Origin: CAZTDD01 sp964612675
Lineage (GTDB): Bacteria > Hinthialibacterota > Hinthialibacteria > Hinthialibacterales > JAKPRU01
NCBI GenBank assembly: GCA_964612675.1
Contig: CAZTDD010000031.1
Span: 1 to 57,130 of the forward strand
Direction of reading: 5' to 3'
Length of the DNA stretch: 57,130 nucleotides
Positions within the stretch are counted from its first letter, which is position 1. The number at the start of each line of letters is the position of its first letter. Below are positions 8,744 through 18,049 of the stretch, piece after piece. The position numbers were made by a program, and so were the translations under genes. The notes under the pieces are model-generated. The model ran no database searches. It was not told where the DNA came from and saw only the letters and a list, made by a program, of their open reading frames with translations.

Positions 8744-8913
8744 GTTTCACTCCTCATTTTTCGAATCCTTGAAGGATAGTATCATAAGCCCGGGGAATTC
8801 AGGATGGCACGGGCAGAAGGTGAAGGACGGAACTGGTCATTGACTCTGAACGCCGTGTGGAGTACGGTTCCGTATACGATTCCGGACCCAGATCCACGTT
8901 GACGGAGGCAAAC

Positions 8914-10170
8914 ATGGCCAGGATTTACTCAGACGATTTCGATTCCCGTAAGAACAGCGCAGTGAACCGGCGTGGTTTTGTTGTCGGTGCGGGTGCGACT
9001 GTTTTGTCGATCAATTTAATGAAATCGAGCACAGCGCTTGGGAGCTCGGCGAATACGAAAGTGAAACTCGGTCTCATCGGAAGCGGTGGACGTGGGACGT
9101 GGATTTCCCGGCTGTTTATGCAACACGGCGGATACGAGATCGTGGCTGCGGCCGATTACTTCTCCGATAGAGTTGAGGCGTACGGCGAGCGATACGAGGT
9201 CCCCAGCGCGAATCGGTTTTCAGGGATGGCGGCACATGAGAAGTTATTGGAGAAAGACGTCGACGCGGTTGCCATCGAAACCCCACCCTACTTTCATCCC
9301 CGTCAGGCGGAGGATGCGGTGGATGCGGGAGTTCATGTGTATCTTGCGAAGCCGATCGCGGTGGATGTTCCTGGATGCAAGACTATTGAGAAATGCGGAA
9401 AAAAAGCCGCCGAGACACACTTATGTTTTCTGGTTGATTTTCAGACGCGAGCCGACGAATTTTATAAGGAAGCCCTTCGACGAGTTCACGACGGTGAGAT
9501 CGGACGTCTTGCTTTCGGAGAATCCACTTATCATGCCGGATGTCCTTGGAAAGACCAATTCAAATACTTAAAAGACGATCCGAATGATCCAGAGAATCGG
9601 TTGCGGGCCTGGGGGCTCGATCGAGTTTTATCGGGGGACATTATCACAGAACAGAATATTCATACGCTTGATGTCGCCAGCTGGATTCTGGATCGAGAGC
9701 CTTTACGGGCATGGGGGACCTGTGCGCGGAAAGTCCGCGAAGATATGGGCAATTGTCACGATTGTTTTACCGTTACCTTAGAATATCCAAACAACGTTGG
9801 GATCGCTTTCAGCTCTCGGCAATTTGAAGGATACGGTTCGCCGGGCGGGATCAACAATCGAATGTTTGGGTCGAGAGGTGTTCTGGAGACACAATACGGC
9901 GGCCAAGTGATTATCCGGGGAGAAAATCCCTACGATGGAGGGAACACCAAGACCATTTTCTCGCATGGTGCTGCCAACAATATCGCCGCGTTCCACGAGA
10001 AGATTATCAATGGTAATTATGAGAATTCGACTGTTGAGCCTAGCGTGAGAAGCAACCTGGTCACGATTCTCGGGCGGACGGCCGCCTATACGGGCGAGGT
10101 GGTATACTGGGACGAAATGCTCAAGAGAAATGAGAAACTCGACGCTAACCTCAAAGGCTTAAAAGGCTGA
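8914..10170 (+). CDS. Tat-exported Gfo/Idh/MocA family oxidoreductase with AKP motif
   Basis: A 418-residue protein with a twin-arginine type leader (NRRGFVVGAGA, about residues 17-27) and Rossmann fold at GLIGSGGRGTW. The EKP motif is changed to AKP in YLAKPIA; the lysine is kept. The catalytic half includes ITEQNIHTLDVASWIL and a lysine-rich C-terminus (MLKRNEKLD). Its likely role is periplasmic sugar redox chemistry. ATG 8914 has GGAGG 5 bases upstream and was preferred over a longer reading from 8857. It is followed after 75 bases by the PQQ-propeller/methyltransferase gene in the same direction, so the two may be cotranscribed. Confidence 0.85.
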   Translation: MARIYSDDFDSRKNSAVNRRGFVVGAGATVLSINLMKSSTALGSSANTKVKLGLIGSGGRGTWISRLFMQHGGYEIVAAADYFSDRVEAYGERYEVPSANRFSGMAAHEKLLEKDVDAVAIETPPYFHPRQAEDAVDAGVHVYLAKPIAVDVPGCKTIEKCGKKAAETHLCFLVDFQTRADEFYKEALRRVHDGEIGRLAFGESTYHAGCPWKDQFKYLKDDPNDPENRLRAWGLDRVLSGDIITEQNIHTLDVASWILDREPLRAWGTCARKVREDMGNCHDCFTVTLEYPNNVGIAFSSRQFEGYGSPGGINNRMFGSRGVLETQYGGQVIIRGENPYDGGNTKTIFSHGAANNIAAFHEKIINGNYENSTVEPSVRSNLVTILGRTAAYTGEVVYWDEMLKRNEKLDANLKGLKG

Positions 10171-10245
10171 TTGATCCTGTGTCTCATTTGGCCTCTTTTT
10201 GATCTATTTTCTATTTATGAGAAGAGGTTATCTTCGGAGGACGCT

Positions 10246-13200
10246 ATGAAAAGGAAGAGTCTATATTTTCAGAGAATTTGTTTCTTACTTGCGTGGACGG
10301 TAGTTCTGTTTTCCTTAGTCCCGCACGCGACAGACGCTGCAAGTCCTTCTGCGGAAGCGAAAGAGATTCTGGATGATGCCGGAGTTCGCGGAGGATTGAT
10401 TGTGCATGTGGGGTGCGGAGACGGCCGCTTAACAGGCGCTCTGCGCGCGAGTGACGGATACCTGGTCCACGGCCTGGATCGGAACATCGAGAATGTAGAG
10501 AAGGCACGGAAGCATATCCAGTCGCTCGGTGTATACGGTGAGGTGACTATCGACCGGCTTGCGGGAGATCGATTGCCGTATATTGATAATTTGGTCAATT
10601 TACTCGTCGTGGAAGATCCCAGTGGGATGAAACGAGATGAAATGCTGCGCGTCTTGTGTCCGGAAGGAGTCGCGTATATCAAGCGCGGTGAGGGATGGAA
10701 TAAGGTGGTAAAACCTCGACCGTCCGAGATTGATGAATGGACGCATTATCTCCATGATGCAACAGGGAACCCCGTCGCCGAAGACGATGTTGTCGGTCCT
10801 CCGAGGCATTTACAGTGGGTCGGCGGTCCGCGTTGGTCGCGGCATCACGACCATATGTCGAGTCTGAGCGCGTTGGTATCGAGTGGCGGGCGGATTTTCT
10901 ACATCATGGATGAAGGCCCCGCCGCTTCGATTGAACTGCCGCCGAAATGGTCGTTGATCGCCCGAGACGCATTTAATGGAACTGTTTTGTGGAAGCGTCC
11001 GATTGAAGAGTGGCACACGCATCTCTGGCCTCTGAAAAGCGGTCCGGCGCAGTTACCTCGGCGTCTTGTCGCCATGGAAGATAAAGTGTATGTGACTCTT
11101 GGGATCGATGCTCCTGTAAGTGTGCTCGACGCCGCTACCGGCGAAACCCTACGGGAATACGAGAAAACGCACGGCGCGGAAGAGATGATTCTTTCGGAAA
11201 GCGTTCTCGTCGTTTTAGTGAATCGGGAGCGTGAACAGAAAAAATACGGGAAAATTCAAGACATCAAGCGTTGGTACGGAGAGAAATATTGGGACGAAAA
11301 GCCGCGGGAGATTGTCGCGCTTCAAGCAGACACCGGAGAAGTTCTCTGGACTGAGGACACAACGGTCCTTCCGTTGACGCTGGTATCGGACGGCAAACAG
11401 GTTCTTTTTCATAACGGTGAGTGTGTCGTTTCTCTGGATCTTACGGAAGGAGAGGAATTGTGGCGTTCGGAACCGTTGTCACGGAGTGAGGTTATTCAGT
11501 CTTTCTTTGCTCCCTCTCTTGTCGTTTACGATGGCGTGGTCCTGTTCGCCGGTGGAGAGCGGGCCGGAAAGCAGCGTGGAGAATGGTATACGGCGGGCAT
11601 CGATACGATGACGGCATTGGACGCGGCGAATGGCGATACTCTGTGGGAGGCCCACCATCCGCCGTCCGGGTATCGGTCTCCGGAAGACCTTATTGTGGTC
11701 GACGATTTAGTGTGGACGGGGGAGACCACGAGCGGTCGCGTTCTCGGATTCTTCCGTGGGCGGGATTTCAAAACCGGCGAGGTTCGTAAGGAGTTTATTC
11801 CTGACGTGGATACTTATTGGTTCCACCACCGCTGTTATCGTTCGAAAGCGACGGAGCGATATTTGTTGACGTCACGCACCGGAATCGAATTTATCGATCC
11901 GCAGAGCGAACATTGGCAGATACACCACTGGGTTCGTGGCGCGTGTCTCTACGGGATCATGCCCGCGAACGGTCTGATCTATGCTCCGCCGCATCCGTGC
12001 GCCTGCTATCTTGAAGCGAAACTATGCGGTTTTAACGCACTGGCGCCCGCATTGGATACGAGACAAATCATCTCAACACCCACGGATGAAGAACGGCTCG
12101 ATCGAGGTTCAGCCTATGAGCATATCACCGACGAAAACAGCGATTACTCGAATGAATGGCCGACCTATCGCTGCGACGCGGCGCGTAGCGGCTACTCACC
12201 CACCGAAGTACCCACGGATCTCAATCAAGCATGGGATACAGAGATCGGAGGCGAATTGAGTAGCGTGGTCGTTGCTGACGGGAAGTTGTTTGTTGCGTCA
12301 GTCAACGACCACAGGGTTCATGCATTGGATGCGGATTCGGGAGAAAAACTGTGGTCGTTTACCGCCAGCGGACGAGTCGATTCACCGCCGACGATTCACA
12401 AACGACGTGTCCTGTTTGGGGCTGCCGATGGGTATGTTTACTGTCTGCGTGCATCGGACGGCGCTCTCGCGTGGCGGTTTCTTGCGGCACCGGTGGACCA
12501 ACGTACGGTGGCGTACAGCCAAGTCGAGTCTGTCTGGCCGGTTCATGGAAGTGTGTTAATACAGGACGATACACTCTATTTTGTTGCAGGCAGGTCGATG
12601 TTTCTCGACGGAGGACTGTATCTGTGGAGGCTCGATCCAGAGACGGGAAGGGTATTGTCCAAGACGGTGTTCGATGAAGAAGATACTGCGACCGGAAAAG
12701 CGCTACAGGATTATGTCAGCTGGTTGAATATGCCAACGGCGCTGTCAGATGTTCTGTCCAGTGACGGACGGAAGATTTACATGCGTTCGCAGTCCTTTGA
12801 TTTGGAAGGGAAACGGACGGCGGTCAAGAGTTTTCCGCGCAGCGAGGACGCGGATCGCGGGGCGCCGCCGGCTACGCAGGATCCCGAAGAGGCCCATCTG
12901 TTCAGTCCCGCAGGATTTTTGGATAATACCTGGTGGCATCGATCGTATTGGCTGTATGGGAGCACATACGTCAGCGGATGGTGTGGCTATTACCGTGCCG
13001 GAAAAACCGCTCCGGCGGGGCGGATTTTGACATTCGACGACACGAATGTTTATGGTTTCGGCCGTAAGCCGCAGTATTATCGATGGACGACCCCTCTGGA
13101 ACACCAGTTATTCGCCGCCCGGAAGTCGCCGAAATTGGTCACACAGACAGGCCGGGATGGACAAAGCCGGGAAGTCAAGCAGATTGAACATCTGTGGAAC

Positions 13201-13521
13201 GATACCATCCCTATTTTGGTACGCTCGATGACCCTGGCGAAAGACCGATTGTTTGTCGCCGGTCCCCCGGACTTTGTCGATGAGGAAGAGATACTGAAAC
13301 GCCTCGACCAAGAAGAGACACAGGAACTTCTTGAAAAACAAGCCGTTGCGTTAGAGGGCGGGGAAGGTTCCCGGCTTCTGATTATGTCCGTTGAGGACGG
13401 CCGGAAGAAGGCGGAGTACGAGCTTGACACGATCCCCGTGTGGGACGGGATGGCAGCCGCCCGTGGAAATCTATACATTGCCGCCGTTGACGGCAGAGTC
13501 ATTTGCTATAAAGATAATTGA
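10246..13521 (+). CDS. Exported SAM-methyltransferase-like / PQQ beta-propeller fusion
   Basis: A 1091-residue protein. A signal peptide (about residues 10-32) is followed by a class I methyltransferase-like region: VHVGCGDGRLTGAL is motif I, HGLDRN the acidic end of strand 2, and LAGDRLPYIDNLVNLLVVED the motif IV region (given here in part). From about residue 170 onward come PQQ/BamB-like propeller repeats (LIARDAFNGTVLWKRP, LDAATGETLREY, LQADTGEVLWTED, LDADSGEKLW, CLRASDGALAWRF). A central DEWTHYLHDATGN motif joins the two parts. Fusions of this kind occur widely in planctomycete-like genomes; I know of no function for them. SAM is not expected outside the cytoplasm, so the first domain may be a relic fold. 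The start has CGGAGG 5 bases upstream. Confidence 0.85.
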   Translation: MKRKSLYFQRICFLLAWTVVLFSLVPHATDAASPSAEAKEILDDAGVRGGLIVHVGCGDGRLTGALRASDGYLVHGLDRNIENVEKARKHIQSLGVYGEVTIDRLAGDRLPYIDNLVNLLVVEDPSGMKRDEMLRVLCPEGVAYIKRGEGWNKVVKPRPSEIDEWTHYLHDATGNPVAEDDVVGPPRHLQWVGGPRWSRHHDHMSSLSALVSSGGRIFYIMDEGPAASIELPPKWSLIARDAFNGTVLWKRPIEEWHTHLWPLKSGPAQLPRRLVAMEDKVYVTLGIDAPVSVLDAATGETLREYEKTHGAEEMILSESVLVVLVNREREQKKYGKIQDIKRWYGEKYWDEKPREIVALQADTGEVLWTEDTTVLPLTLVSDGKQVLFHNGECVVSLDLTEGEELWRSEPLSRSEVIQSFFAPSLVVYDGVVLFAGGERAGKQRGEWYTAGIDTMTALDAANGDTLWEAHHPPSGYRSPEDLIVVDDLVWTGETTSGRVLGFFRGRDFKTGEVRKEFIPDVDTYWFHHRCYRSKATERYLLTSRTGIEFIDPQSEHWQIHHWVRGACLYGIMPANGLIYAPPHPCACYLEAKLCGFNALAPALDTRQIISTPTDEERLDRGSAYEHITDENSDYSNEWPTYRCDAARSGYSPTEVPTDLNQAWDTEIGGELSSVVVADGKLFVASVNDHRVHALDADSGEKLWSFTASGRVDSPPTIHKRRVLFGAADGYVYCLRASDGALAWRFLAAPVDQRTVAYSQVESVWPVHGSVLIQDDTLYFVAGRSMFLDGGLYLWRLDPETGRVLSKTVFDEEDTATGKALQDYVSWLNMPTALSDVLSSDGRKIYMRSQSFDLEGKRTAVKSFPRSEDADRGAPPATQDPEEAHLFSPAGFLDNTWWHRSYWLYGSTYVSGWCGYYRAGKTAPAGRILTFDDTNVYGFGRKPQYYRWTTPLEHQLFAARKSPKLVTQTGRDGQSREVKQIEHLWNDTIPILVRSMTLAKDRLFVAGPPDFVDEEEILKRLDQEETQELLEKQAVALEGGEGSRLLIMSVEDGRKKAEYELDTIPVWDGMAAARGNLYIAAVDGRVICYKDN

Positions 13522-13806
13522 CAGGTTGGATTTAGGTGCGGTCCAACACATTCACTTGTATGTGGGGTTCGGCTCACATAGTTCAGTGTGCGTTACGCGT
13601 CTTCTACACCTTTATGCACTAGTGTAACATTGTATTTAATCAGTCGGCTGCTCCGACCTTTACCCTATGGTTGCAAAAACGAGAAGAGGCCGGCCGGAAG
13701 CGCGGTTGGAAAGCCGCATGGATAAAGGCCAGAAGAGATGTTTATGAATATTTTGAGGACCTGAGGAGAAAAGCACCGGCAGTGCGATCCAGATGCCCCC
13801 CTCCGA

Positions 13807-13828
13807 CTCCCCCCGTGAACGGGGGGAG
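13807..13828. repeat. Hairpin CTCCCCCC-GTGAAC-GGGGGGAG
   Basis: Perfect 8-bp arms around a 6-base loop. It overlaps the left edge of the 51-base repeat copy. It may belong to the same mobile or REP-like unit, the other copy of which is cut off at base 1 of the window. Confidence 0.7.
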
Positions 13829-13875
13829 AGATTTGGAAATGTTGGCAGGAGGAGTCAGTTTTGCAACGTTAGGGT
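13825..13875. repeat. Second copy of the 51-base repeat found at window start
   Basis: Identical over 51 bases to 1-51. The identity ends at 13876 (T here, C there). The whole unit probably includes the hairpin to its left. Confidence 0.85.
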
Positions 13876-13909
13876 TTACACAATTTCATATAGTTAAGGA
13901 GTAACAAGA

Positions 13910-16870
13910 GTGAAGCGATTCTTTCGTATTTGCCCAGGAATAGTACTGTCTTTATTCGTAGTTGGTTTAGGTTTTGAAGCGAATCGGCAGGTTTTTGCCG
14001 CGGAACCGCAGGTCCTTTATCCTTCTCCCTCCTCGATGGCGATTGTTGGTTCTTTTTATACGGATGCCGAAAACTCGCCAAGCAGCATAGAGAGTATCGA
14101 TAGCTGGGGATCCTATTTGTATCTCGCCGTTCGATACGTCAACGGAGATCAAAAACTGGAAGTCTGGGACGTACGGGATCCCGCCAATCCAAGCAAAGTA
14201 CAATCACTGGATTACGGGAATCTGTATGAAGATCCCCGAGACAATTTCCGGTTTCCTTATGTCAATGTTTTTGACGATACCATTGTCGTCAGATCGGATT
14301 GTATCGACTATATGTTCAAGCCCAATGAACAGGGCGAGCTTGTGCAGGTTGCAACGAATGAATTTGCCGGATCGGTGGCCGGAATTCTCGATCCGAGCGT
14401 GACTTATCCGATGAGCTCGGCGGGAAGTTATGCAACTTATTTCGGCCAACTCTATGAACCGTACCAGGTTGCACCTGAAGAGGAATACGGTTACAGGATA
14501 TTGAATTTCACGAACCCGCTGCGTCCTTTCGTGGCGACTCTCGTGCCGCCCAAGATGATCGAGGAATTGAATTCGGAATTTCACGGTCATCTTAACGCCG
14601 CGCTTCAGAATATGCCGGGAGTCATTTCCATCTCGGACGGTCGACTTCGTCTTTCGGTGCGTAAGATTCGCTCCGAAAGTTTTGTTGACGTGTTTTGGAG
14701 GCCCAGGTTTCCCGAGATATTCAACACAGAGGCATTGGACCGGACGGTTCGCTCGCAGATCGATGAAATTATTGAAAGTTCGCCCCTTACGGACCGATTT
14801 ACAGCGAGTATTGACCGGTTTTTCGCCTCGCTGGAGTTAGACGTGGACGCCACAATCGGCAGTGTGATCCAGACGAAATATGAACCGGACGTTCGGTTGG
14901 AGGCCATCCTAGAGGAGTATGGTATTGACAAAGACGAATCTGTGCGTTCGGCGGTCCGAAAACTCATCTTAGCTCAATTACAACTGGATTTGGAAAAAGA
15001 ACTGTCGTCGAATCTGTTCAGACCGTTGTTGTCCGATTGGACGAACGAACTGTTCGATATTCCCATCGACGGTACGCCGGATGAATTCAAAACGGCTATA
15101 GCGGACGTCGTAAATGACGGATTATCCTCCGAAACAGTGGGGCGATACCTGCTTGACAATTATGTTGTTCCTCTTCTAGAGGACTCCGACGCGGAGTGGA
15201 TTTTCTGGACGTTGGATCAACTCGTGGATGAGGTTGTGGATTCCGATCTCGGCGAGGCTGTTTCGGTCATCATCGGCAGTGCGCACGAAGTCGCCACGGG
15301 CGGAGGTTTTCTGGAAGTGGTGCTCGATCTTATCCCCGAATCGGACCGCTTTCCTTCAATGGTCGATTTTCCCGAAGATTGCCGCGACGTTCTTGAATAT
15401 GTCTTGTATGACGGTGCGGATTTGAATCCGGATGGATTGGCATTCATCGAGATGCTGAAACTGTATCAATATTATAACGGTGATGACGATTACCTGGACT
15501 TTGACCTGGAGTTGGCGAATACGATTCGCGATCTTCAAATCGATTTGTCGGGTTCGTTTGTTGAGACGGTTCAGCCGTTTTTGGCCGCATATTCATACGC
15601 GGGAGATATGTCCGAACGTCTCTCTTCATTCTCCGGCGCCATACCGAGTCAAGAGGTGATTTCGAAGGCGATTGCCGATGCGATTGTCGCCCGCCTCGAG
15701 TCAGCCGGTGTCGATGTGGATCGAACGGTGCATGAGATTTGTGTCGATTTGGAATTATACCTCGAGCTGACAGATGCTCCGGGCGTATCCGGTGCGGATC
15801 TTGCGCAAGTAAACGATTTGCTTGACGTTCTCGAAAACGATTTACAGGAATCTCAAACCCGTGTTCGAGACCTCTGGAATGAAGGAAAGACTCATTCTCA
15901 ATACCTGGAGATTGCGTGCAGACGTGCGTTGGCCGATACGGTTCGGGAAGCGTGGGGCGAAATCGACCTCGACATAACCTTGGACTCCGCGATGTGCGAG
16001 TTTCTTTCGAACCATGTGGATACGAAATGGACTTTCGGAGATCCGATGGACGATCTTCTGAAGGAATTTGTTCACAGCACGCTCACCGAGTACCCGATGT
16101 TTGCGGATTACATATCGTTGGCGAAGCGTGCGGCGAACGATGATGGCGTCGCGCAGTGGGAACTCACGTTTAAAATCGCCAAAAACATTTCGGCTATGAG
16201 CGAACCGACCGGGACGACGAGCGCCACATGCGAATCGATCGAACTTGCAATTCAAGAGTCCTTTCATAAGGCGCTTGCCGCCACAATGGAAAAACTGGTT
16301 TATCAATACACTATGGCCATGCTGAACAAAATGTTCGGCGGTCATGCCGCCTGGGTATCGAGAACCCAGCACGTGAACTATGAGTTCGATATTGACGACC
16401 TCACGTCGTTAAATGCAGTACGATCCGAAGCGTTTGTTTGGGAGAATCGCATCGGAGTCGTGGCGCGAGAGGCGTGGAATTATACGAATCCGCGTCGTGT
16501 CGGCCTTGCTTTGTTCAATCCGAATCTCCCACAAAAATCAAAACAAGAATACGTGTTTGATAGTCTCTGGGGGGTTGTCGATTATGTTCACGCAGCGGAC
16601 GGCATTCTGCTTGTCGGTGGGACAATGTATGATGGGATTTGGCCGAATCCGAGTGCCGCGTTCCTCGCACTGGAGGACGATACAGTCGATTTACAGGTGC
16701 TGCAGGATTACCGTCTATCGAGTGCCGAGGGGATGACATCGGTGAATCATGGCACGCACCTTGTAGTCTACGGACCGGGCGGTGTGTTCTTATTGACAAA
16801 TCCGATGACGGTAAGCGAAGCAAAAGACGATGGAGATACGCATGTCGACGATTGGATGATTCGTCGATAA
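13910..16870 (+). CDS. Secreted LVIVD-type beta-propeller protein with a ~600-residue helical insertion
   Basis: A 986-residue secreted protein; the signal peptide spans about residues 1-30 (ending VFAAEP). Residues 36-200 look like LVIVD-type propeller blades (YLYLAVRYVNG, LEVWDVRDPANPSKV). Residues 830-970 return to blade-like strands (FVWENRIGVVAREAW, GILLVGGTMYDG, THLVVYGPGGVFLLTNP). Between them lies a long acidic, leucine-rich, mainly helical region with repeated short helices and no motif I recognise. The start is GTG with AAGGAG 8 bases upstream. It lies between a dispersed repeat and a convergent gene and has no operon partner. Likely a surface or periplasmic binding protein; the function is unknown. 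Confidence 0.75.
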   Translation: MKRFFRICPGIVLSLFVVGLGFEANRQVFAAEPQVLYPSPSSMAIVGSFYTDAENSPSSIESIDSWGSYLYLAVRYVNGDQKLEVWDVRDPANPSKVQSLDYGNLYEDPRDNFRFPYVNVFDDTIVVRSDCIDYMFKPNEQGELVQVATNEFAGSVAGILDPSVTYPMSSAGSYATYFGQLYEPYQVAPEEEYGYRILNFTNPLRPFVATLVPPKMIEELNSEFHGHLNAALQNMPGVISISDGRLRLSVRKIRSESFVDVFWRPRFPEIFNTEALDRTVRSQIDEIIESSPLTDRFTASIDRFFASLELDVDATIGSVIQTKYEPDVRLEAILEEYGIDKDESVRSAVRKLILAQLQLDLEKELSSNLFRPLLSDWTNELFDIPIDGTPDEFKTAIADVVNDGLSSETVGRYLLDNYVVPLLEDSDAEWIFWTLDQLVDEVVDSDLGEAVSVIIGSAHEVATGGGFLEVVLDLIPESDRFPSMVDFPEDCRDVLEYVLYDGADLNPDGLAFIEMLKLYQYYNGDDDYLDFDLELANTIRDLQIDLSGSFVETVQPFLAAYSYAGDMSERLSSFSGAIPSQEVISKAIADAIVARLESAGVDVDRTVHEICVDLELYLELTDAPGVSGADLAQVNDLLDVLENDLQESQTRVRDLWNEGKTHSQYLEIACRRALADTVREAWGEIDLDITLDSAMCEFLSNHVDTKWTFGDPMDDLLKEFVHSTLTEYPMFADYISLAKRAANDDGVAQWELTFKIAKNISAMSEPTGTTSATCESIELAIQESFHKALAATMEKLVYQYTMAMLNKMFGGHAAWVSRTQHVNYEFDIDDLTSLNAVRSEAFVWENRIGVVAREAWNYTNPRRVGLALFNPNLPQKSKQEYVFDSLWGVVDYVHAADGILLVGGTMYDGIWPNPSAAFLALEDDTVDLQVLQDYRLSSAEGMTSVNHGTHLVVYGPGGVFLLTNPMTVSEAKDDGDTHVDDWMIRR

Positions 16871-16891
16871 GGTGTGATTTTAATGGGTTTC

Positions 16892-16925
16892 GCTCCCCGG
16901 AGGTTGATCTTTCCTTCCGGGGAGC
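16892..16925. terminator. Bidirectional hairpin between convergent genes
   Basis: Perfect 10-bp arms GCTCCCCGGA (16892-16901) and TCCGGGGAGC (16916-16925) with a 14-base loop. It sits 21 bases after the LVIVD-type gene and 42 bases after the stop of the convergent gene. There is no strong U-tract, so it may act in both directions weakly. Confidence 0.5.
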
Positions 16926-16967
16926 TGAATTTATTTCACTTTGAAATTGAGAGGGGGCTCTCAGTGT

Positions 16968-17927
16968 TCAGCTGCGCCAGGGCCGAGTCCGCTGGGTTTT
17001 GCCGAGGACAGTTTTCGCGATACGGACATCCTCCGAGATTTCGAAGTCGAACATTCCTGCGAGGACGTGGTCGGCGCCCTTATCGAATGCATATTGGAAG
17101 GCATTCTCGGGAGGAATGGCTCCCGCAGCCATGACTTTGAAAGCAATCCAGGGTTTTTCCACCTGATTCATGAATTCGGCGACCTCATCGGGATTGCTGC
17201 ACCAATATCCCGGGATTTCGGCGATGGCTTTGCCGACTTCCTCCGGTTTCGGGCCGGTTGGATAGTTGTGATGGTGGAAGGTCTTGATGTAGAAATCCGG
17301 GTCGACATCATTCTTTTCGGATTCAACAACGGCCTGCAAATCATGCGCGCCGAAGCCGGACGGAACACCGAATTCTTTCGGGATTTCCACGGCCTTTTTC
17401 ATGAGATCGGGACGTCCTTTTGCCACGAGTTCGTCGCCGCGCACACCCCACAGATAAACCGCATCCGTTCCCATTTCCACCACCTCGCGGATCTGTTTTC
17501 GGTACTCTTCCATTGAATCGTCGATCGGCGCGGTCGGGCAGATAATCCATTTGATTTTGCCGCCGTCCTTGTAACGGTACTCTTTGATGACGTTGATCGA
17601 CCAGGGATGAGTATGGATAACCAGGGTGTCGATGCCATGCTCTTCAGCCACGGCCAATGTCTCTTTGATTTTTTCTTCGGTGTTGTAATGTGCCGCCAGG
17701 TTATAGACGTATTTCAAATCTCTGCTGTGCGTGAAATGGGTGAGCAGATTGCCACCCAGAAGGATGCGGCTGATTTCGAGATCACCGATTTTGCCTTTGG
17801 GCATCGATTCTCTCGACGCGTTTTGAGCAGAAGCGTCTGAGGAACTCATGTTGACGGCGACGGCCCCACCTGCGGACGAAAGAACGGATTTCTCGATGAA
17901 TTGACGTCGATTGAGTTTTGAAGACAT
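16968..17927 (-). CDS. Tat-exported aldo/keto-reductase-like TIM-barrel protein
   Basis: A 319-residue protein with a twin-arginine leader (LNRRQFIEKS, residues 5-14) and an alanine-rich hydrophobic stretch. The mature part opens like aldo/keto reductases (GDLEISRILLGGN) and continues as a barrel (HGIDTLVIHTHP, WIICPT, DAVYLWGVRGDE, GAHDL, HHHNYPTG, AGAIPPENAF). I do not see the usual catalytic Asp-Tyr-Lys-His arrangement, so it may be a barrel with another use. ATG 17927 has AAGG shortly upstream and is placed directly before the Tat motif. It is co-directional with the DUF4838 gene upstream (122-base gap) and may share its transcript. Confidence 0.7.
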   Translation of the reverse strand: MSSKLNRRQFIEKSVLSSAGGAVAVNMSSSDASAQNASRESMPKGKIGDLEISRILLGGNLLTHFTHSRDLKYVYNLAAHYNTEEKIKETLAVAEEHGIDTLVIHTHPWSINVIKEYRYKDGGKIKWIICPTAPIDDSMEEYRKQIREVVEMGTDAVYLWGVRGDELVAKGRPDLMKKAVEIPKEFGVPSGFGAHDLQAVVESEKNDVDPDFYIKTFHHHNYPTGPKPEEVGKAIAEIPGYWCSNPDEVAEFMNQVEKPWIAFKVMAAGAIPPENAFQYAFDKGADHVLAGMFDFEISEDVRIAKTVLGKTQRTRPWRS

Positions 17928-18049
17928 GAGACCTTCCCTTTCGTATCATCCTTTCGGAATTGTATGCGCTTTCAATTCATGCGTGTCTTTGCAGTATACC
18001 ACATGACCCACAAGGCTCGGAGGTCCAATTCTTGATCGTTTCGTACACC

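Larger units (their letters stand above)
13522..13909. other. Repeat-bearing gap upstream of the LVIVD-type gene
   Basis: There is no convincing gene here. A 77-codon frame from a TTG at 13671 is a translation of the dispersed repeat and was rejected. The right end (13807-13875) holds the hairpin and the 51-base repeat shared with the window start. The ribosome site of the next gene (AAGGAG at 13896-13901) lies just beyond it. Confidence 0.55.

Noticed and set aside
13671..13904. 77-codon frame in the gap before the LVIVD-type gene
   Set aside because: Its second half is a translation of the hairpin and 51-base repeat; it starts with TTG without a ribosome site.
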